A stretch of 64,000 bases of DNA from Bradyrhizobiaceae bacterium PARB1. GTDB lineage: Bacteria > Pseudomonadota > Alphaproteobacteria > Rhizobiales > Xanthobacteraceae. Numbering within the stretch: position 1 is the stretch's first letter; every line of letters begins with the position of its first letter. This document shows, in pieces, positions 27,882-36,663 of this stretch. The stretch is from contig NKIY01000003.1 of NCBI GenBank assembly GCA_002256345.1, positions 186,001 to 250,000 on the forward strand, read 5' to 3'. The position numbers and the translations under genes are program-made. The notes under the pieces are model-generated. The model was not told the DNA's origin and made no database searches. It saw only the letters and a program-made list of their open reading frames with translations.

Positions 27882-28870
27882 ACGCCAAACTCCTCAAGCT
27901 CGGATTCTGCGTCGTCGTGATCGCGGCGCTGATCATCGTGCCAATGAATTTCAACCGCTACGGCCTCTATATCCTCAGCCAGTGGGCGGTGATGACCATC
28001 GCCGCCATGGGCCTCAACCTCACCCTCGGCTATGCCGGCCAGGTCTCGCTGGCGCAGGGCGCATTCGTCGGCATCGGCGCCTATACGGCGGCGATCATGA
28101 CCTCATCAGGCTTCCCGCTGATCGCCGCCCTCGCCGTCGCCATCGTGCTGTGCTTCGCGGTCGGCTGGATCCTCGGCTATCCTGCACTCCGCGTGCAGCA
28201 CCATTACCTTGCATTCGTCACCCTCGCCTTCTCGACGCTGGCCTTCCTCGTCTTCCGCAACGAGGAATGGCTCACCAAGGGCATCTACGGCATCAGCAAC
28301 ATCCCCCGCCCCGAGATCTTCGGCTATCCCACGCGGCGTCCGCTGCCGTTCTATTACTTCTGCCTCGGATCGCTCGGCCTCGTCTCGCTCGCCGTATGGT
28401 GGCTGATCCGCTCGCCCTGGGGCCGCGCCTTCGTGGCGCTGCGCGAAAACCCGATCCGCGCGCTCTCGCTCGGCATCGACACCCGCCACTACACGCTGAT
28501 GGCCTTCGCCATCGGCTCGGCCCTCGGCGGCGTCGCCGGCGTGCTCTATGCGCCGCTGACGCAATATGTCGATCCCGTGCCGTTCCATCTCTCGCTGTCA
28601 CTCGACCTGCTGATGATGGTGATTGTCGGCGGCTCCGGCTTCTTCTTCGGCCCGTTCCTCGGCGCCATGATCGCCGTGCTGCTGCCGGAATGGCTGCGCT
28701 TCACGCAAGGCTATTACCTGATGCTCTATGCCGTCGCCGTCATCGCCCTCCTGATCTATTCGCCGTCCGGCATTCTCGGCATCCTCGATCGCTTCATCGC
28801 CGAGCGCCGCACCAAGGCTGCCTCCGCCCAGCGCGCCGTTGCCAAGGCCAAACTGGAGGTGACGCCGTGA
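27878..28870 (+). CDS. ABC transporter permease, LivM-like
   Basis: A 330-residue permease with the LivM pattern (LNLTLGYAGQVSLAQGAFVGIGAY; GSGFFFGPFLGAMI) and about nine helices. The cytoplasmic coupling loop (AFVALRENPIRALSLGID) fits the ATPase-interacting segment. It overlaps both neighbours by four bases (ATGA upstream, GTGA downstream), showing tight operon structure. Confidence 0.92.
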   Translation: MNAKLLKLGFCVVVIAALIIVPMNFNRYGLYILSQWAVMTIAAMGLNLTLGYAGQVSLAQGAFVGIGAYTAAIMTSSGFPLIAALAVAIVLCFAVGWILGYPALRVQHHYLAFVTLAFSTLAFLVFRNEEWLTKGIYGISNIPRPEIFGYPTRRPLPFYYFCLGSLGLVSLAVWWLIRSPWGRAFVALRENPIRALSLGIDTRHYTLMAFAIGSALGGVAGVLYAPLTQYVDPVPFHLSLSLDLLMMVIVGGSGFFFGPFLGAMIAVLLPEWLRFTQGYYLMLYAVAVIALLIYSPSGILGILDRFIAERRTKAASAQRAVAKAKLEVTP

Positions 28871-29610
28871 GCGCCGTCCTGCAAGTCTCCAATATCAGCA
28901 AGCGCTTTGGCGGCATCACCGCCGTCAATGGTGTGTCCTTCGATGTGCAGGAAGGCGAGATCCTCGGCCTGATCGGCCCGAACGGCTGCGGCAAGTCCAC
29001 GTTGTTCAACTGCATTCTCGGCCAGCTCACCCCATCGGATGGCGAGGTGAAGCTCGACGGCCGCACGGTCACCGGTCTGCGTCCGTCCGAACTCAACAAG
29101 CTCGGCGTCAGCCGCACCTTCCAGCTCCTGCAGGTGTTTCCGAAACTCTCGGTGCGCGAAAACCTGATCCTCGCCGGGCAGGAGCATCAGGGCAACATGC
29201 TGACGCGCCTGATCGGCCCCTCCGATGCGGGCCTCACCGAGGCCGCGAACCAGATGATCGGCTTCTTCAAGCTCGACCATCTCGCCGATGAGCCCGCAGG
29301 CGGTCTCTCTTACGGCCAGCAAAAGCTGCTCGATGCCGCCATGGCGTTCATGGGCGGCCCGCGTCTCGTGCTGCTCGATGAGCCCGCGGGCGGCGTCAAT
29401 CTCACCATGCTCGCGGACCTGAAGGATCGCCTGCGCGCCATCAATCAGGAAAAGCGCGCCACCTTCGTGGTGATCGAGCACAATATGGAATTCGTGATGT
29501 CGCTCTGCACGCGCGTGATGGTGATGGCCGAGGGCAAGGTGCTGGCTATGGGCCGCCCTGACGAAGTCCGCGCCAACCCCGCCGTCATCGAAGCGTATTT
29601 GGGGCATTAG
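28867..29610 (+). CDS. ABC transporter ATP-binding protein, LivG-like
   Basis: A 247-residue ATPase starting with GTG 28867, which overlaps the LivM stop as GTGA. Walker A is GPNGCGKST, the signature is LSYGQQKLLD, Walker B is LVLLDEPAGG and the switch His is in VIEHNMEFV. The signature's second position and AGGVN tail are typical for LivG. Note the Cys in Walker A (NGCGKST), a common variant in this family. Confidence 0.93.
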   Translation: MSAVLQVSNISKRFGGITAVNGVSFDVQEGEILGLIGPNGCGKSTLFNCILGQLTPSDGEVKLDGRTVTGLRPSELNKLGVSRTFQLLQVFPKLSVRENLILAGQEHQGNMLTRLIGPSDAGLTEAANQMIGFFKLDHLADEPAGGLSYGQQKLLDAAMAFMGGPRLVLLDEPAGGVNLTMLADLKDRLRAINQEKRATFVVIEHNMEFVMSLCTRVMVMAEGKVLAMGRPDEVRANPAVIEAYLGH

Positions 29611-29634
29611 GGAATGAGTGGCTCAGGTGCATTC

Positions 29635-29777
29635 TTGTCCCGGACGCGATGCGGCGCGAATTGCCGCTTCGCAGAGCCGGGACCGTATCAAACTCCGGCG
29701 CCCGCGACGGTCCCGGTTCCGCGGAGCAGCGTTGTCGGTGATGCTACGCATCGCCTGCGCTACAGCGCGCCGGGGAC
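29635..29777. repeat. Intergenic repeat, TTGTCCCGGACGC type
   Basis: The gap between livG- and livF-type genes holds a GC-rich unit with inverted CCCGG arms: TTGTCCCGGACGCGATGCGG, then GAGCCGGGACC, then GGTCCCGGTTCCGCGGAG, and it ends in CCGGGGACA. This element interrupts the ABC operon but leaves a ribosome site (CAGGAG) directly before the next ATG. Confidence 0.6.
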
Positions 29778-29792
29778 ACACAGGAGCAAGCC

Positions 29793-30533
29793 ATGAGCGA
29801 CGACATCCTCCACGTCCAGAATCTCATCGGTGGCTACGGCAAGATGACGATCCTCAACGGCACCACATTCTCGGTGCCGGCGGGATCGATCACCACCGTC
29901 ATCGGCCCGAACGGCGCCGGCAAGTCCACCGTGTTCAAGGCGATCTTCGGCCTGCTGAAACTCCGCGACGGCAAGATCACCTTCAAAGGCAAGGACGTCA
30001 CCGGCCTCAGTCAGCGCGCCCTCCTCTCCGCAGGCATCTGCTATGTGCCGCAGGGCCGCAACATCTTCCCGGAACTGTCGGTGCGCCACAATATCGAACT
30101 CGGCGCCGTCGCCGCCGGCCGTGACATCACGGACCTGCCTGCACGTATCGAATCCGCCCTCGACAAATTCCCGGTGCTGCGCACCAAGGCCAAGCAGCAG
30201 GCCTCGACGCTGTCCGGCGGCGAGCAGAAACAGCTCGAAATCGCCCGCGGCCTTCTGCTCAATCCGCAACTCGTGCTGATCGACGAGCCCTCCATCGGCC
30301 TGTCGCCGCTGATGGTGCAGCAGACCTTCAACATCCTGAAAGAACTCCGCGACAAGGGCGTATCGATCTTGATGATCGAGCAGAACGCGCGCTCGGCGCT
30401 GGAGATTTCCGATTTCGGCATCGTGCTCGAACTCGGCCAGACCCGCCTGATGGACCGCGCCGACAAGGTGCTGAACGATCCGCGCATCGGCCAGTTGTTT
30501 CTCGGTGGCGCCATGGAAGAGACGGCAGTCTAG
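29793..30533 (+). CDS. ABC transporter ATP-binding protein, LivF-like
   Basis: A 246-residue ATPase. Walker A is GPNGAGKST, the signature LSGGEQKQLE, Walker B LVLIDEPSIG and the switch His-equivalent is the Gln/Asn pair in MIEQNARSAL. LivF proteins carry Gln instead of His at this site, which fits. It completes an ABC importer of one binding protein, two permeases and two ATPases, followed 23 nt later by the QuiC gene. Confidence 0.93.
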   Translation: MSDDILHVQNLIGGYGKMTILNGTTFSVPAGSITTVIGPNGAGKSTVFKAIFGLLKLRDGKITFKGKDVTGLSQRALLSAGICYVPQGRNIFPELSVRHNIELGAVAAGRDITDLPARIESALDKFPVLRTKAKQQASTLSGGEQKQLEIARGLLLNPQLVLIDEPSIGLSPLMVQQTFNILKELRDKGVSILMIEQNARSALEISDFGIVLELGQTRLMDRADKVLNDPRIGQLFLGGAMEETAV

Positions 30534-30556
30534 CTGCCATGGGAGGAGACGGCATC

Positions 30557-32413
30557 ATGAACACCCGCTCGATCGCCACGGTCTCACTCTCCGGCACGCT
30601 GGACGAAAAGCTTCGCGCCATCGCTGCCGCCGGCTTCGAGGAGGTCGAGATCTTCGAGGCCGACCTGCTCTCCTTCAACGGCTCGCCGCGCGACGTCAGC
30701 GATCTCTGCGGCGAACTGAACCTGAAGATCTGTGCCTTCCAGCCGTTCCGCGATTTCGAGGGCATGCCGGAGCCGCAGCGCAGCCGAAACTTTGCCCGCG
30801 CCGAGCGCAAGTTCGCGCTGATGCATGAGTTGCGCACCGACCTGATGCTGATCTGCAGCAACATCTCGCCCGCCTCACTCGGCGGCATCGACCGCGCCGC
30901 TGCCGATTTCCGCGAGCTCGGTGACCTCGCAGCGAAGCACAATATCAAGGTCGGCTATGAGGCCCTCGCTTGGGGCGCGCATGTGAACGACTACCGCGAC
31001 GCCTGGGAAATCGTGCGCCGCGCCGATCACAAACATATCGGCGTCATCCTCGACAGTTTTCACGCGCTGGCGCCCGGCTTCCCCACAGGCCCCATCGCCT
31101 CGATCCCGGCCGACAAGATTTTCCTCGTCCAGCTCGCAGACGCACCGAAGCTCGGCCTCGATGTGCTGTCATGGAGCCGGCACTTCCGCTGTTTCCCCGG
31201 CCAGGGTGACCTGCCCGTGGTGAAGTTCATGGAAGCCGTGCAGGCCGCCGGCTATCGCGGCCCGTGGTCCCTCGAAATCTTCAACGACCAGTTCCGCGCC
31301 GGCTCCGCCGTGCGCACCGCCACCGATGGCTTGCGCTCGCTGATCCTGTTGCAGGACCAGCTGGCAAAACCCGCCGAAGTGCTGGCGCCGAAATCGCCGA
31401 CACTCGGTACCGGCTTCCTCGAATTCGCCGTCAACGAGACCAAGGCCACTGAGCTCGCAACCTGGCTCGGACAGCTCGGTTTCCGCAAGACCGGCGCCCA
31501 TCGCAGCAAGGATGTGGAGCGCTGGTCGCAGGGATCGGTCGATCTCGTGGTCAACTCGGAGCCCGATGGCTTCGCGCATTCGCATTACGTGACCCACGGA
31601 GCCGGCGTCTGCGCCATCGCGCTCGATGTCGGCAATGCCAGACAGACCATGGCCCGCGCTGGGGCGCTGCAGGCGCGCACCTTCTATCAACCGGTCGGAC
31701 CGGGCGAACTGGAAATTCCCGCCATTCACGGCGTCGGCGGCAGCCTGCTCTATTTCCTCGATGAAGCCGGCAACAACTGGGATACCGATTTCGCGCCGCT
31801 CGCGAGTGACGCAAGCCCGGATCATCTCGTCAGCGTCGATCACATCTCGCAATCCATGCCCTATGACGAGATGCTGTCCTGGCTGCTGTTCTACACCGGC
31901 ATCCTCGATCTGCAGCGCCTGCCCGGCATGGAAGTGCCCGATCCGGTCGGCCTCGTGCAAAGCCAGGCGCTGATCGCGCCGAACCAGTCGCTGCGCATGG
32001 TGCTCAACGGCTCATCGGCGACACGCACGCTGTCGAACCGTTTCATCTCGGAATTTTTCGGCTCCGGTGTGCAGCACATCGCCTTTCTCTGCGACGACAT
32101 CTTCGCAGCCGTCGCCGCCATGCGCGCCCGCGGCGCCACCTTCCTGCGCATTCCCGACAACTACTACGACGATGTCGAAGCCAAATACGGCCTCGACGCC
32201 GAGCTGATGACGGCGCTGCGCGACAACCGGATTCTCTACGACCGCGAAGGCGACGGGGAATTCTTCCAGATCTACACCCACGTCTTCGACGAACGCTTCT
32301 TCTTCGAGATCGTGGAGCGCCGGAACTATCAGGGCTTTGGTGCGCCGAATGCGGGGATCAGGCTGGCCGCGCAGGCGCGCGAAGCGCGGCCGGTGTCAGT
32401 GCCGAGGGTTTAG
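30557..32413 (+). CDS. quiC: 3-dehydroshikimate dehydratase, QuiC1-type two-domain fusion
   Basis: A 618-residue protein that converts 3-dehydroshikimate to protocatechuate. The N-terminal half (about 1-290) is a xylose-isomerase/AP-endonuclease-type TIM barrel with the metal ligands E135 (VGYEALAWG), D166 (GVILDSFHA), Q192 (LVQLAD) and E240 (WSLEIF). The C-terminal half (about 300-618) is a HPPD/vicinal-oxygen-chelate domain with a His-His-Glu set (VDHISQSM, GVQHIAFLCDD, and FFFEIVERR). This order is that of QuiC1 of Pseudomonas. ATG 30557 is preferred because GGGAGGAG lies 8 nt upstream, rather than ATG 30539. The role of the C-terminal domain in catalysis is uncertain. Confidence 0.88.
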   Translation: MNTRSIATVSLSGTLDEKLRAIAAAGFEEVEIFEADLLSFNGSPRDVSDLCGELNLKICAFQPFRDFEGMPEPQRSRNFARAERKFALMHELRTDLMLICSNISPASLGGIDRAAADFRELGDLAAKHNIKVGYEALAWGAHVNDYRDAWEIVRRADHKHIGVILDSFHALAPGFPTGPIASIPADKIFLVQLADAPKLGLDVLSWSRHFRCFPGQGDLPVVKFMEAVQAAGYRGPWSLEIFNDQFRAGSAVRTATDGLRSLILLQDQLAKPAEVLAPKSPTLGTGFLEFAVNETKATELATWLGQLGFRKTGAHRSKDVERWSQGSVDLVVNSEPDGFAHSHYVTHGAGVCAIALDVGNARQTMARAGALQARTFYQPVGPGELEIPAIHGVGGSLLYFLDEAGNNWDTDFAPLASDASPDHLVSVDHISQSMPYDEMLSWLLFYTGILDLQRLPGMEVPDPVGLVQSQALIAPNQSLRMVLNGSSATRTLSNRFISEFFGSGVQHIAFLCDDIFAAVAAMRARGATFLRIPDNYYDDVEAKYGLDAELMTALRDNRILYDREGDGEFFQIYTHVFDERFFFEIVERRNYQGFGAPNAGIRLAAQAREARPVSVPRV

Positions 32414-32452
32414 ATATTCGTAGTGCGGGATCTGGCCTCTGCGCTCTCCCCA

Positions 32453-32544
32453 CGTCATTGCCGGGCTTGACCCGGCAATCCATCTTTGCATCACACGCCA
32501 GCGCGCGGCCAAGATAGATACGCGGGTCAAGCCCGCGTATGACG
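32453..32544. repeat. Intergenic repeat, GTCATTGCCGGGCTTGACCC type
   Basis: Outward arms CGTCATTGCCGGGCTTGACC (with CCGGCAAT) at the left and GCGGGTCAAGCCCGCGTATG at the right form a composite of two hairpins. It lies after quiC and before the small exported protein. Plan resembles the unit at 21511. Confidence 0.7.
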
Positions 32545-32561
32545 ACTGAGAACATGCCGCT

Positions 32562-32927
32562 CTATTTTGGCCTTATGCTCTGGTCCCCGCCCGGGCTTCC
32601 CGGCGGCGGGATTACTGGTGTGTTGCTGTTGTCCGACTTCGGCGCCGGGGCGCGCATGGCCGGATCGACGTTGCTCGGTGGACAGAGCACTCCATCCGAT
32701 TTCGCGAGCTTGTCGCCGAGATTTTCCGTGGTCTTGCCGCTGCCATTCGGCGTGATGACGCCCTGCGAATCCGTTCGTGTCGGCGTGCAATTGGCATTGG
32801 CGCGATCAGCGGCGGACGGTGCAGTCTGCGCCGGAGGCGTCGATGGCGCAGGCGGTGCCTGCGCGCTGGCTGCATGAGCGCCAGCGATCACAAGGCCTGC
32901 AATGAGAAGCGTCCGATTGATGCTCAT
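32562..32927 (-). CDS. Small exported Pro-rich protein, hypothetical
   Basis: A 121-residue protein from ATG 32927 with a signal peptide (MSINRTLLIAGLVIAGAHAA, cleavage near SAQA). The mature part is Pro/Ala-rich (QAPPAPSTPPAQTAPSAADR), then has a more ordered middle with two Cys residues (CTPTRTDSQG and VLCPPSNVDP) and a Pro-rich tail. Function unknown; likely periplasmic or outer-surface. It is next to a methyltransferase gene on the same strand. Confidence 0.65.
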   Translation of the reverse strand: MSINRTLLIAGLVIAGAHAASAQAPPAPSTPPAQTAPSAADRANANCTPTRTDSQGVITPNGSGKTTENLGDKLAKSDGVLCPPSNVDPAMRAPAPKSDNSNTPVIPPPGSPGGDQSIRPK

Positions 32928-32974
32928 GTTGAGAAAACCGCCGGCATCGCCGGATGTTCCCGCAAAACCGAGGA

Positions 32975-33613
32975 TCAGCCCTTCACATAGCGGATCAGCG
33001 AAAAGTGCCCCATCGGCGGCATCGGGCGGCGTTCGGCGAGCGTCACGCCGCCATGAGCCTTGGCCCAGTTCACCAGCCGCGCCCATGGAAACTCCGGACG
33101 CCAGCCGAGGCGGCGGGCCAGCGGGGCGAAAGCCAGTTCGAACAATTTGCGCGGGCCGCTTTCAGCGCCGATGTGATTGACGAGGATGAGCTCGCCGCCC
33201 GGCTTCAGCACGCGGATGAAATCGTCGAGCGTCGCTTCGGGGTCCGGCACCGCCGTGATCACATATTGCGCCACGACAGCATCGAAATGATTGTCGGGGA
33301 AGGCGAGATGTTTCGCATCCATCACCGCCAGCGTCTCGACATTGGTGAGATTGTGCCTCTGCACGCGCTCATGCGCGCGGCGGAGCATCGGCTCGGAAAT
33401 ATCGACGCCGCAGATTTTTGTGGTGCGCGCATAGTCCAGCAGCGACAGACCGGTGCCGATGCCGACATCGAGCACGCGGCCGCCAATGCGGTCGGCTTCG
33501 GCGATGGTCGAGCGACGACCTTCATCGAACACCTTGCCGAACACCATGTCGTAGATCGGCGCCCAGCGCCCGTAAGCCTTCGCGACCCCCGCGCGGTCGA
33601 TATCGCCAGCCAT
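32975..33613 (-). CDS. Class I SAM-dependent methyltransferase, likely PmtA-type phospholipid N-methyltransferase
   Basis: A 212-residue methyltransferase. The SAM motif is VLDVGIGTGLSLLDYA (about residues 48-62), followed by GVDISEPMLRRAHERV and VLKPGGELILVNHIGAE. Pattern and length resemble the Rhodobacter/Bradyrhizobium-type PmtA that methylates phosphatidylethanolamine to make phosphatidylcholine. A ubiquinone/menaquinone-type methyltransferase is the main alternative. It is just downstream of mnmA on the same strand. Confidence 0.75.
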   Translation of the reverse strand: MAGDIDRAGVAKAYGRWAPIYDMVFGKVFDEGRRSTIAEADRIGGRVLDVGIGTGLSLLDYARTTKICGVDISEPMLRRAHERVQRHNLTNVETLAVMDAKHLAFPDNHFDAVVAQYVITAVPDPEATLDDFIRVLKPGGELILVNHIGAESGPRKLFELAFAPLARRLGWRPEFPWARLVNWAKAHGGVTLAERRPMPPMGHFSLIRYVKG

Positions 33614-33631
33614 GCCCCTGCCCTGAAACTC

Positions 33632-34828
33632 CTAAACGCGCATCGCTGCGACGTCGGGGACACTAGCATTGCGATTGGGGGCGCCTAAAGAGCTTTTCGC
33701 CGCAGCGCTCTTGATGAAACCGCCGCCAAGCACGCGCGCCTGCCCACCTTGCGCGTCATAGAACACGCAAGCCTGGCCGGGCGAGACGCCCTCCTCGCCC
33801 CCGGCGAGTTCGACCTCGTAGGCGCCGTCCACCTTGCGCAGCCATGCCGGCTGCGGCGGACGCGTCGAGCGCACGCGCACGAAGAGTTCGAGCCCGTTGC
33901 CGATGGCAGTGTCGATGGAGCCGCCGCCGATCCAGTTGACGTCGCGCAGCGCGATCTTGTGCATGCGCAGCGCCTCGCGCGGACCCACAACCACGCGCCG
34001 CGTCACCGCATCGAGGCGGATCACATAGAGCGGCGCCGAGGATGCGATGCCGAGACCACGGCGCTGGCCGACGGTGAAATGCGCGATGCCGTGATGGCGG
34101 CCGATCACATGGCCATCGGTATCGACGATGTCGCCGGGCTCCATGGCATTGGGCTTCAGCTTCTCGACGATGTCGGTGTAACGGCCGGTGGGTACGAAGC
34201 AAATGTCCTGGCTGTCCTGCTTGTCAGCAACCGAGAGGCCGAACTGCCGCGCCAGCTCGCGCGTCTGCGGCTTGCTCATGTCGCCGAGCGGGAAACGGAG
34301 ATAGTCGAGCTGCTCCTGCGTGGTCGCGAACAGGAAGTAGCTCTGGTCGCGATCGCTATCGGCCGCGCAGACCATGCTGCGCGAACCATTGCCGAGATGA
34401 CGCGACGCTACATAGTGCCCGGTCGCCAAAGCCTGCGCGCCCAATTCGCGCGCGGTGGTCAGCAGATCCTTGAACTTCACCGAACGATTGCACTCGATGC
34501 ACGGCACCGGTGTTTCACCCAATGCGTAGCTCGCCGCGAAATTGTCGATCACCTGCTCGCGAAACTTGGACTCGTAGTCTAGTACGTAATGCGGAATCCC
34601 GATCCGCTCCGCCACATCGCGCGCATCATGAATGTCACGCCCGGCACAGCACGCGCCCTTGCGATGCATGGCCGCGCCGTGATCGTAGAGCTGCAGCGTA
34701 ATGCCGACGACGTCATAGCCCTGCGACTTCAACAGCGCCGCCGTGGCCGACGAATCGACGCCGCCGGACATGGCGACGACGACACGGGTGTCCTCCGGAC
34801 GACCTTCGAGATCGAGACTGTTGAGCAT
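33632..34828 (-). CDS. mnmA: tRNA 2-thiouridine(34) synthase MnmA
   Basis: A 398-residue PP-loop thiouridylase that adds sulfur to U34 in Lys, Glu and Gln tRNAs. The ATP loop is [16 protein letters not shown]. The catalytic Cys pair is in [14 protein letters not shown] and [13 protein letters not shown]. Further conserved pieces are [10 protein letters not shown] and GLGIASS. Full length. It reads away from the flagellar genes, with the 310-nt gap between. Confidence 0.94.
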   Translation of the reverse strand: MLNSLDLEGRPEDTRVVVAMSGGVDSSATAALLKSQGYDVVGITLQLYDHGAAMHRKGACCAGRDIHDARDVAERIGIPHYVLDYESKFREQVIDNFAASYALGETPVPCIECNRSVKFKDLLTTARELGAQALATGHYVASRHLGNGSRSMVCAADSDRDQSYFLFATTQEQLDYLRFPLGDMSKPQTRELARQFGLSVADKQDSQDICFVPTGRYTDIVEKLKPNAMEPGDIVDTDGHVIGRHHGIAHFTVGQRRGLGIASSAPLYVIRLDAVTRRVVVGPREALRMHKIALRDVNWIGGGSIDTAIGNGLELFVRVRSTRPPQPAWLRKVDGAYEVELAGGEEGVSPGQACVFYDAQGGQARVLGGGFIKSAAAKSSLGAPNRNASVPDVAAMRV

Positions 34829-35138
34829 GGTTCAAGGCCATGAGCTGTGATCGCCACCGGCGATCGGGAAAACATGAGGCAATCCCGGAACTTACAGAGG
34901 TCCGACGATGGCTGGGATAACGCACTTTAATATAGGTGGCCTTGAGCTCAATCAATCGCGGCGGGCCGGCCATGAACGGCAAATCTTGCCGCCGGGCAGA
35001 AACGGAGGGGCGGACTGGCACCCGGAACAGATGCCGACACCGGCATAACTTATTGAAATATATGAGATACGTACAGTGGCACGCCTCTGGCCCGGTCCTT
35101 GCTGAAAGAGAGCTGGAACCGTTCTCGAAAGGCCGCCC
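34829..35138. other. 310-nt intergenic region between mnmA and fliK
   Basis: No gene is supported here. The region separates divergent mnmA (minus) and fliK (plus) and so should hold promoters for both. A candidate sigma-54 promoter lies near its right end. An AT-rich block (TTATTGAAATATATGAGATA at about 35050-35069) just upstream of it could be an activator or FlbD site. Nothing else stands out. Confidence 0.6.
35077..35092 (+). promoter_or_regulatory. Candidate sigma-54 promoter upstream of fliK
   Basis: TGGCACG followed by CCTC and TGGCC gives GG and GC dinucleotides separated by 10 bases, as in -24/-12 promoters. The -24 half is perfect; the -12 half differs (TGGCC against TTGCA). It lies 47-62 nt before the fliK start. 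FlbD, encoded downstream, is a sigma-54 activator, which makes this plausible. Confidence 0.4.
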
Positions 35139-36653
35139 GTGGTTAGCGTCTCGTCCGATATCGCCTCGACCCTCGCGCTGCAGTCCGCGCGCGCCAAAGC
35201 CGCACGCGACGACGCATCGTCCGTGTCGGATCACTTCGGTTCGCTGGTCGAACAAACGAGTTCGACCACGGACACCGCTCCCGCCCCGGCCGCCCGCCCC
35301 GACATCCCCGCGCCGGCCCGGCGCGACGACCGCCCGGTGGCGGATCGCCCGAAAGCTGCCGATCGTCCCGATGACCGCGCCGCAAGACCGTCGCAAGACC
35401 GCCGCACGGATGCCGCAACGGACAAGCCGCAAACCGGCAAAACCGCGCGCAAGGACGACAAATCGGCAAAATCCGATCAACCTACTGATTCGAAAGTGGA
35501 TTCCGCGAACGGCCACAAGGATGCCACAAGCGACGACGCATCCGCCGACGGCACCGATGCAGACGCCACCACACAGAAAGTGGCGGTCGAAATGGTGCCA
35601 GTGGCCGCTCTGGTATCCTCCGGATCCGCCACCGATCCCACTGCCAGCACCGAGACGCCTGAAGCTGGCAGCAGCTCCCAGCCGCTCGCCATCGCTGCTG
35701 CTGCTGCAATGAAAGCAAAGCTGGACGCAGGCGAAGTGGCAGCGCCCGAGATCTCTGCCTTGCCGAGCGACGCGCCGGCTGACGCCGAAGCGAATTTCGC
35801 CGCGATGATTGCCGGCGCGACTCCGGCTGCAGCGAAGGGCGCGAAGAAGACCGAAGGCGGTGAAACCGCAAAGACCGCGGGCGCGACGACATCGACCAGC
35901 GACGCAACAGCGGAAAGCAAGGCCGACATATCGGCACTCACCACGCCGACCACCGGCGCCACTACGCCAAAGCATGTCGCTGACGGCAAGACGGATCAGC
36001 CTACCACCGAAGCATCGAAGCCGGATGCCGCTGCCGTCAACGCTGACGCAGCACAACCGGCCAGCGAACAGCATCGCGCGCATCGCACCGAACAGGCGCC
36101 GCCAGCGGCATCGCTCGATCAGGCCGCGCCGACCAATGCGCCATTGCCGCAGCCGACGCATCTTCAGGCCACCAACAATGTTGCTGTCGCGCAGCAACTC
36201 GCGCCGCAGGTCGCCGCCAATCCGCCGGTGCCGCTGTCCGGCGTTGCGGTCGAGATCGCGCAATCGGCCAAGGCCGGCAAGACCTCGTTCGACATCCGTC
36301 TCGATCCGGCCGAGCTCGGCCGTATCGATGTCCGCCTCGAAGTGGACAAGCATGGCAATGTCACCTCGCATCTCACGGTCGAGAAGCCGGAGACGCTGAC
36401 TATGCTGCGCCAGGACGCGCCGCAATTGCAGCGCGCGCTCGAACAGGCCGGCCTCAAGACCAATGACGGCGGATTGCAGTTCTCACTGCGCGACCAGTCT
36501 CCGCAGCAGCAACAGCAGCAGAATGGCGATCAATCAGGACGCCACATGCACCGCCTCACCGTCCATGACGACGACACCGTTACCGTGGCTCCTGCAGCAC
36601 GCGGCTATGGCCGCATGTATGGCGCCAACGGCGGCGTCGATATCAGTATCTGA
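35139..36653 (+). CDS. fliK: Flagellar hook-length control protein FliK
   Basis: A 504-residue protein with GTG start 35139 (GAAAGG ribosome site). Residues 1-360 are low-complexity and rich in Ala, Thr, Asp and Lys, as is usual for the ruler part of FliK. The C-terminal domain (about 365-470: VEIAQSAKAGKTSFDIRLDP, AELGRIDVRLEVDKHGNVTSH, then VEKPETLTMLR) matches the Flg_hook switch domain. A Gln-rich tail (QQQQQQNGDQ) follows. It controls hook length and switches export substrate. flgD follows 10 nt later. Confidence 0.9.
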   Translation: MVSVSSDIASTLALQSARAKAARDDASSVSDHFGSLVEQTSSTTDTAPAPAARPDIPAPARRDDRPVADRPKAADRPDDRAARPSQDRRTDAATDKPQTGKTARKDDKSAKSDQPTDSKVDSANGHKDATSDDASADGTDADATTQKVAVEMVPVAALVSSGSATDPTASTETPEAGSSSQPLAIAAAAAMKAKLDAGEVAAPEISALPSDAPADAEANFAAMIAGATPAAAKGAKKTEGGETAKTAGATTSTSDATAESKADISALTTPTTGATTPKHVADGKTDQPTTEASKPDAAAVNADAAQPASEQHRAHRTEQAPPAASLDQAAPTNAPLPQPTHLQATNNVAVAQQLAPQVAANPPVPLSGVAVEIAQSAKAGKTSFDIRLDPAELGRIDVRLEVDKHGNVTSHLTVEKPETLTMLRQDAPQLQRALEQAGLKTNDGGLQFSLRDQSPQQQQQQNGDQSGRHMHRLTVHDDDTVTVAPAARGYGRMYGANGGVDISI

Positions 36654-36663
36654 GGAGTGACCC

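Noticed and set aside
27655-28866. A long N-terminal extension in frame with the LivG-type ATPase
   Set aside because: It would overlap both permease genes out of frame and is Arg/Pro-rich; GTG 28867 gives a normal-length LivG with a GTGA overlap.
34713-36425. A 570-codon open frame on the minus strand opposite fliK
   Set aside because: Antisense to the low-complexity FliK region; Gly/Arg-rich with no motif; fliK has the correct C-terminal domain and context.
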